Of a stretch of DNA of 64,000 nt, positions 59,042-64,000 are shown piece by piece. The stretch spans positions 62,001 through 126,000 of the forward strand of contig CAJNOI010000111.1 of NCBI GenBank assembly GCA_905250115.1. The letters run 5' to 3'. The position numbers and the translations under genes are program-made. Within the stretch, counting starts at the first letter, position 1. Each line of letters begins with the position of its first letter. The notes under the pieces were generated by a model, which saw nothing but the letters and a program-made list of their open reading frames with translations, did not search any database and was not told the origin of the DNA. The DNA is from Adineta steineri. Taxonomy: Eukaryota > Rotifera > Eurotatoria > Adinetida > Adinetidae.

Positions 59042-62000
59042 TCAATAATTAGAAAAATCAAATAAATATAAATGACATACTTGAGCTTCTCCAACGTTTT
59101 CATAGGTAATGATTTTCTTATGTTCTAAATCTTTATTCATTTTTCGACGCAATTTTGGTTCCTAAAACATAATTAAAGCTTTGATTAAATCATTCAAATT
59201 TAATTTACTTTCAAGATAATTTCGATTTGATTTCGATCAAATCTTACAATAGGTGATCCTCTTAATTCTTTGTATTGAAAATGCCATTCAACTTTAAATG
59301 TATCTCGATGAGAAACGTGTTCCTTTACAAACATTAAATGTCTATGAGTAAATAAAACAAAATATAAAACTATGAAATTGATAGATACAAATATCAAATA
59401 TACTTTGATGTTGCAAAAAACCAGCCAGATTCATTTTCATAACAATTGATATGAGCAATATATTTGTCTGATCTGATGTATCTATCGATATCAAGTCTCT
59501 AACAAATAAAAAATAATACTATATACTTAGAAAACATTTTTAAGATAATCGTACATTGAAAATAAAAAGTCCTTTTGTTCGATAAGCTGTTGAAGGTCGA
59601 ATAATATTATCTCTACCAATATGATATGGATCTCGAATACGATGCATAACTATTTCATGAGTTGCATGCCTATAATAAATCATAGAAATAATTTCCAATA
59701 ATCGAATTTCTCACCTCTTAATCAAATCCAATGATCTACTAGTATGATTAGTAACACTACTTGTTGGTCGTGCAACAAGACCGATACAACCTTTACCTAA
59801 ACCTTTAAAGAAACCTGGTGTCCCATCTTCCTTAGCACCTGCTATTGGTTTTTTAACAACATCTTCTACACTATGTACAACATCCTATATAAACAAAAAT
59901 ATATAACGATTATATTCCACATAGACAAAAGAAAACGAACCTTGGCAACATTCTTGCCACTTTGAATAATATCCGATCTTGTTTGTATTGGAGATTTTTT
60001 TCGTTGAATTCGAATATTTTTATAATCTTCATCAAATGTTAATGTTGCTAAACCTTTACTCATTGCATTGGTTATCTTCGAACCAGCATTAGCAACACCA
60101 CCAACAGCTGCACCAACTAAATGTTCAGTACCTGATGCAACTCCTTCAATAAATTCCGATGGGCCTTCCATCGCACCCTTGATTAGACAATCAATAGGAT
60201 TTAATTATAAATAAAAGAAATGATTTACTTTATACGGTTCATGAAAAAATGATTTAACACCTTGCGCAACACCTCGAACAACACCAAAAGGATTTCCAAG
60301 TACATCAAAACCTAATACAACAACATAAATTTGTTTCCAAACTTGATGTTCATAATGATGAACGATTTCAAGTAATAATTTCGTTAATGTAAATCGATCG
60401 TTCTCTCGTTCATAGAAATCTAATCTATATTATTACAACGATGTATATATTTCCAGAAGAAGAAGAAGAAGAAATTTACTTCAAAATAACATCCTGCATT
60501 TTGGCCATATCCAATAGTTGTGAAAAATAGTGAGTCCATGAAGATTCAACTAATAATTGTTTATTTGGTTTTGAACCGAGTGCAGAAAAACTCACATGAA
60601 CCTATCGAATAATCAATTGTAAGTTATAAGATATATTCATAATCAAATTGTTTACTTTTAATGGAGATAGATGAATAGAATCAAAATAGATTTTTGTTTC
60701 GTCTGGTTCATCTTCTATTTGACTTTCTACAAGTTGTTCAAATGATATCTTAAGATTTCTGAAATCCTTGTTCATCTTAACAATAGGTACGGGCATTTTC
60801 TAAAAATTATCAAGACAAAATTTTGAAATAAAAATAAACAAAAAGATATGAACTTGTTCCGAGTTGATAAATGAAAAAAATGAATTGATTAAACCTTGAT
60901 CAGCACAAAAGACACATTCTTCCGCTGTAATTTTGAAATATCTATATATGATTTATATGATAAATGTCAATTATTCATATAGATATAACATACTTAAAAT
61001 GTACTGTTTTTGATTGTGCAACTGTTGTTTTCAACGCACTCAATTCAGCAAATGGTTTTCCTGCTGTAAATTAAAAAAATTATTGGCGGAAGTATAAAAT
61101 CAAACTTACGAATATCAAGAAAATCTGTTTTGGAAATAGTCGGATAAAAAATAACAGGAAACATTGTATTCTCTACTTGATTATCGATTTGAATATGATG
61201 AATACGAATATGATAGAAAGTATTTTTCATAGACCAAGCATATCCAATCCATAATCCATCAAGAGATTGACGTTGAACTTGTACATGATGACCATTTTGA
61301 TCGATTATTTCAGCATGATTTTCATTGAATGAAACAAGCTAAGTTAGAAAACAAATTTTATTTTTTTAGTAAGAAATAAAATAAATCTTACACGATGTTT
61401 ACGAATATGATATGTTTTTACTTGTCGTTGTTTCATATGAATTTTATATTTTTTTTCTAATTGTCGATTGAGTTTCGATGAAAGTGGTTTTATTAAAGAT
61501 TTTCGTGTTTCAGTCCAAATCTTTTTCGATTTATTTATACTTATATAAAATAAATCTTCATGAGTAATATCATTTATAACTGATAGACCAATTTCACGAA
61601 CACTAATTTCAATATATTGTTCCATGGATTCACTTAACGATGACATTTCATCAGAAAGCTAAATTATAAAAATAAAATTCAGAATAAGAGTTTAGGGATG
61701 GGTACGAGTTAGAGATGTGCGGGACCAAAAAAATCTGTCGGGGACGGGATCGGGACCGTGGCCGAAGAAAATAACTTACCGGGACCTAAAAAGGTTGGTC
61801 CTGCACATCTCTAGTACGGGTACTATCCTTTTCACTCTCACCTACAACTAACCGAGAGTCTCGGTACATCTCTAAATAGGAGAAGAAAAAGTTTTTCAAC
61901 ATACATCTGTAACTGCTTTGATAATAGATTTTTCATCCGTAATGATCAAAACTGTTTGAGGGCCATCATGAAATACCGCATAAAATATATCATTTCCAAT

Positions 62001-64000
62001 ATAACCACAAACAGGCTGAAAAGACAATAACAATTATGATTTAGTATTATGTTTTTAATATGTAAAAGTTACATGAAATTCAATTTCTTTATTTTGTCCG
62101 TTACTTGAAACAAGTAATTTGTGTGGTTTAAATGGGTTATTCCATGTATAGTATACATAATGTTGAGATGATAAGATTTGTATTTGTCTATTTTAAACAA
62201 AAACATTTAATTGAATAAATAGAAAATAAGAGACTTACGTATCATCTTTTTGATTATAAGATATTTCTTGATTTTTCAAACAATTAATAAGTAGAATAGG
62301 TGCATGACCAATTTTATAATCATTGAAAATTATATGAATACCAAAGAAATCAGTAATAGATACTTGAACATGAAGAACTGGATGATCTTCATCATTCATT
62401 CGTAATAATGTTCGATGTTTAATATTCATCATAAAAGATGATGGTATCATTCGACTATATGAATAACGAACATTCATAATACCTTCTTTCATATCACATG
62501 GCCAAAATGGTATTATCTAAATATAAATTATTAAAAATATAATAATTCTTTTTTTTTCGAACGATTGATTTACTTGTTCCGGTTTTATTAATTGCCATTC
62601 GTTCTGTTGAATTCCAGAGATTGTTTCAATAATTTCAATTTCAACCTAATATAAACAAAAGTTATCGATTTTCAGAAAAACAAAAATCTATTTATACCGA
62701 TGATTTATTAATAATAGCCATGGATGGCAAGAGTTTTATAATTTTAGATAAACCAGATGATGTTGTTGTAATATTTATACAAATCTATTAATAATAATTT
62801 TGCCACTAAGAATTATATTAATTTCGATTATATTACCGTGTATATTTTATTATGAGATATTTTACAATTAACCATGCCTGTACTTTCGAAAACGTATAAA
62901 GAAAATTTCTCTGACCAGTGCGATAGTGAATCTTCTTGATCGACATTATATAAACGAATAGAACTCTGAAATTAGAAAAAAAATTCATTTTTGCACTTTT
63001 TTAATAATTTAAATATTATAAACCTTTTTCTCAAATATACTATTATCAATTTTTTTCGTACAGATAAAAAATGGTGAATCATAAATATCGATTAGAGTCT
63101 TCTCATTATCGATCTATAATAAAAATAATGTAATTAATTCTTAGAAATTTACAAAAAGTAAACAAACTTCAAATTCAATTTTAAAATTGGTATAATTAAG
63201 AATCCAAAATGGTGAATAAAGCATAACACGATATGATTCTTGATATACATCTATACGTAGAATCATTTTCTAAATTAACAATTTTTTTTAAAATAAATAA
63301 TAATACAATTAATCAAAATGAATACCATTGTATCTTGTGAATTAACTCCATGAAATTGTACCATATGTTGAGTAGGATTACTATGAGGTTTTACATGTAA
63401 ATCAATTGATTCTGAAATCCATTTCTTATTGTTATGTAATGGAATCTAATATAGATTAAAACTTTATTTAGAAATAAAGAACGGATATAAATAAACATAC
63501 CGTAAAAATCAGTTGAGATTTTTTATTACCGGATGTCGCATGATACAATTCACCTGATTTCAAATCGATTGGATCATCATTCTTTATATATTATTCAATG
63601 AATATCAAATAAAAACCCAAAATTTCTACTCACATCAATGGAACATTCAATATTAATTGGTAAAAGATTAATTAAATAAACAGCTAGTTTAATATATATA
63701 TGAAAACAAGTATGAATAGATTCACTGGTATTATCCGAATATCCATCAATTGATTCTTTATAAATCTAAACATGTATATCTATGAAAAGAATTTCATCTT
63801 GAGGGTGTGGAGTGTATGATAAATGAAGACAATACCAGCACCCACCCTCACAGTAAGTCGTATGAAAAAGAAAAACTTACGACAAGATGAATTTCTTCAT
63901 TATTGTTTTTCTTTAGTGTACGATCGACTGTAGTTTCATTTATCCAATCAAATGAAATAAAATCATTGATTTGTTCTGTTGAATCATTTCTATTTTGAAT
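59042..64000 (-). CDS. VPS13: VPS13-family lipid-transfer protein, C-terminal half (5' part beyond the window)
   Basis: A minus-strand gene of many small exons separated by ~45-60-nt introns, entering from base 64000 and ending with TGA at 59042. Exon cores in order: 63882-64000, 63637-63770, 63502-63580, 63328-63447, 63170-63269, 63025-63116, 62837-62965, ~62704-62790, ~62575-62645, 62238-62517, then on to 59042. The middle carries the beta-rich VAB/SHR-BD region (HYVYYTWNNPFKPHKLLVSS). The end carries the ATG2-C-like part (GFDVLGNPFGVVRGVAQGVK, then GVASGTEHLVGAAVGGVANA and GFFKGLGKGCIGLVARPTSS) and a PH-like C-terminus (HRIRDPYHIGRDN, WFFATSK). VPS13 proteins bridge membranes and move phospholipids in bulk. 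The A/C/D paralogue cannot be told. Introns contain a telomere-like repeat and a hAT-like MITE. Confidence 0.85.
61710..61813. mobile_element. hAT-like MITE in a VPS13 intron, 8-bp target duplication
   Basis: The ends TAGAGATGTGCGGGACCAA and TTGGTCCTGCACATCTCTA are inverse complements. The flanks GTACGAGT (61702-61709) and GTACGGGT (61814-61821) differ at one base, fitting the 8-bp duplication of hAT elements. It is 104 bp and non-coding, with inner GGGACC words. Confidence 0.8.
63798..63856. repeat. Telomere-like inverted repeat in a VPS13 intron (copy 14)
   Basis: The left arm CTTGAGGGTGTGGAGTGT faces CCAGCACCCACCCTCACAG. It lies within the intron between coding blocks 63637-63770 and 63882-64000, so this copy is tolerated inside a gene. 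Confidence 0.6.

Overview
The window looks like nuclear DNA of a bdelloid rotifer (Adineta/Rotaria type). It is strongly AT-rich, with spliceosomal introns that are often 40-60 nt. It carries gene families I recognise as expanded in bdelloids: NHL beta-propeller receptors, membrane-anchored pentapeptide-repeat proteins, FG-GAP surface proteins, caspase-like proteins and RNase D-like proteins. Genes of possible foreign origin (NADAR, an MDR oxidoreductase) are present, as are many short inverted-repeat elements. No taxon assignment beyond this was possible without a search. All intron-exon models were read by eye from splice sites, reading phase and family motifs.

Layout. 1-687 is the 3' part of a BiP-like Hsp70 gene whose lid domain is replaced by G-rich repeat sequence. 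3664-11019 (minus) is a six-exon receptor gene: signal peptide, NHL propeller, three copies of a ~130-residue extracellular domain, an EGF-like stub and a rhodopsin-like 7TM. Around an assembly gap (12547-12646) lie a RING-H2 gene fragment (minus) and the last exon of a second GPCR (plus). 14225-17226 (minus) holds FG-GAP repeats and a membrane-anchored pentapeptide-repeat protein. 19167-20670 (minus) holds a discoidin-like exon and a decayed Cys-rich exon.

21422-32312 (minus) is the largest gene: signal peptide, two NHL propellers, Thr/Ser-rich stalk, REJ, GPS, PLAT and a polycystin channel. 34152-35361 is an RNase D-like pseudogene. 36883-38023 (minus) is a trypsin-like protease.

39655-46195 and 56520-58880 are two copies of a NADAR plus MDR-oxidoreductase unit. 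In the first copy the NADAR gene is a pseudogene and the oxidoreductase is split by a 4,043-bp DNA transposon with ~405-bp terminal inverted repeats, an ATAT target duplication and a multi-exon transposase-like gene. Between the copies lie a caspase-like gene whose catalytic His is Leu and an NHL-repeat exon. 59042-64000 (minus) is the C-terminal half of VPS13.

How it fits together. The two large receptors share the same front end: a 61-nt signal-peptide exon ending in phase 1, then phase-1 symmetric NHL exons of 888, 879 and 888 nt. One leads into a 7TM domain and the other into a polycystin channel, which is what phase-1 exon shuffling would produce. Scattered through the window are about a dozen 45-130 bp imperfect palindromes with G-rich arms containing TGTGGG, the unit reported for bdelloid telomeres, and often with CTTGAGGGTGTG-type ends. 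Several gene remnants stop at or next to one of them.
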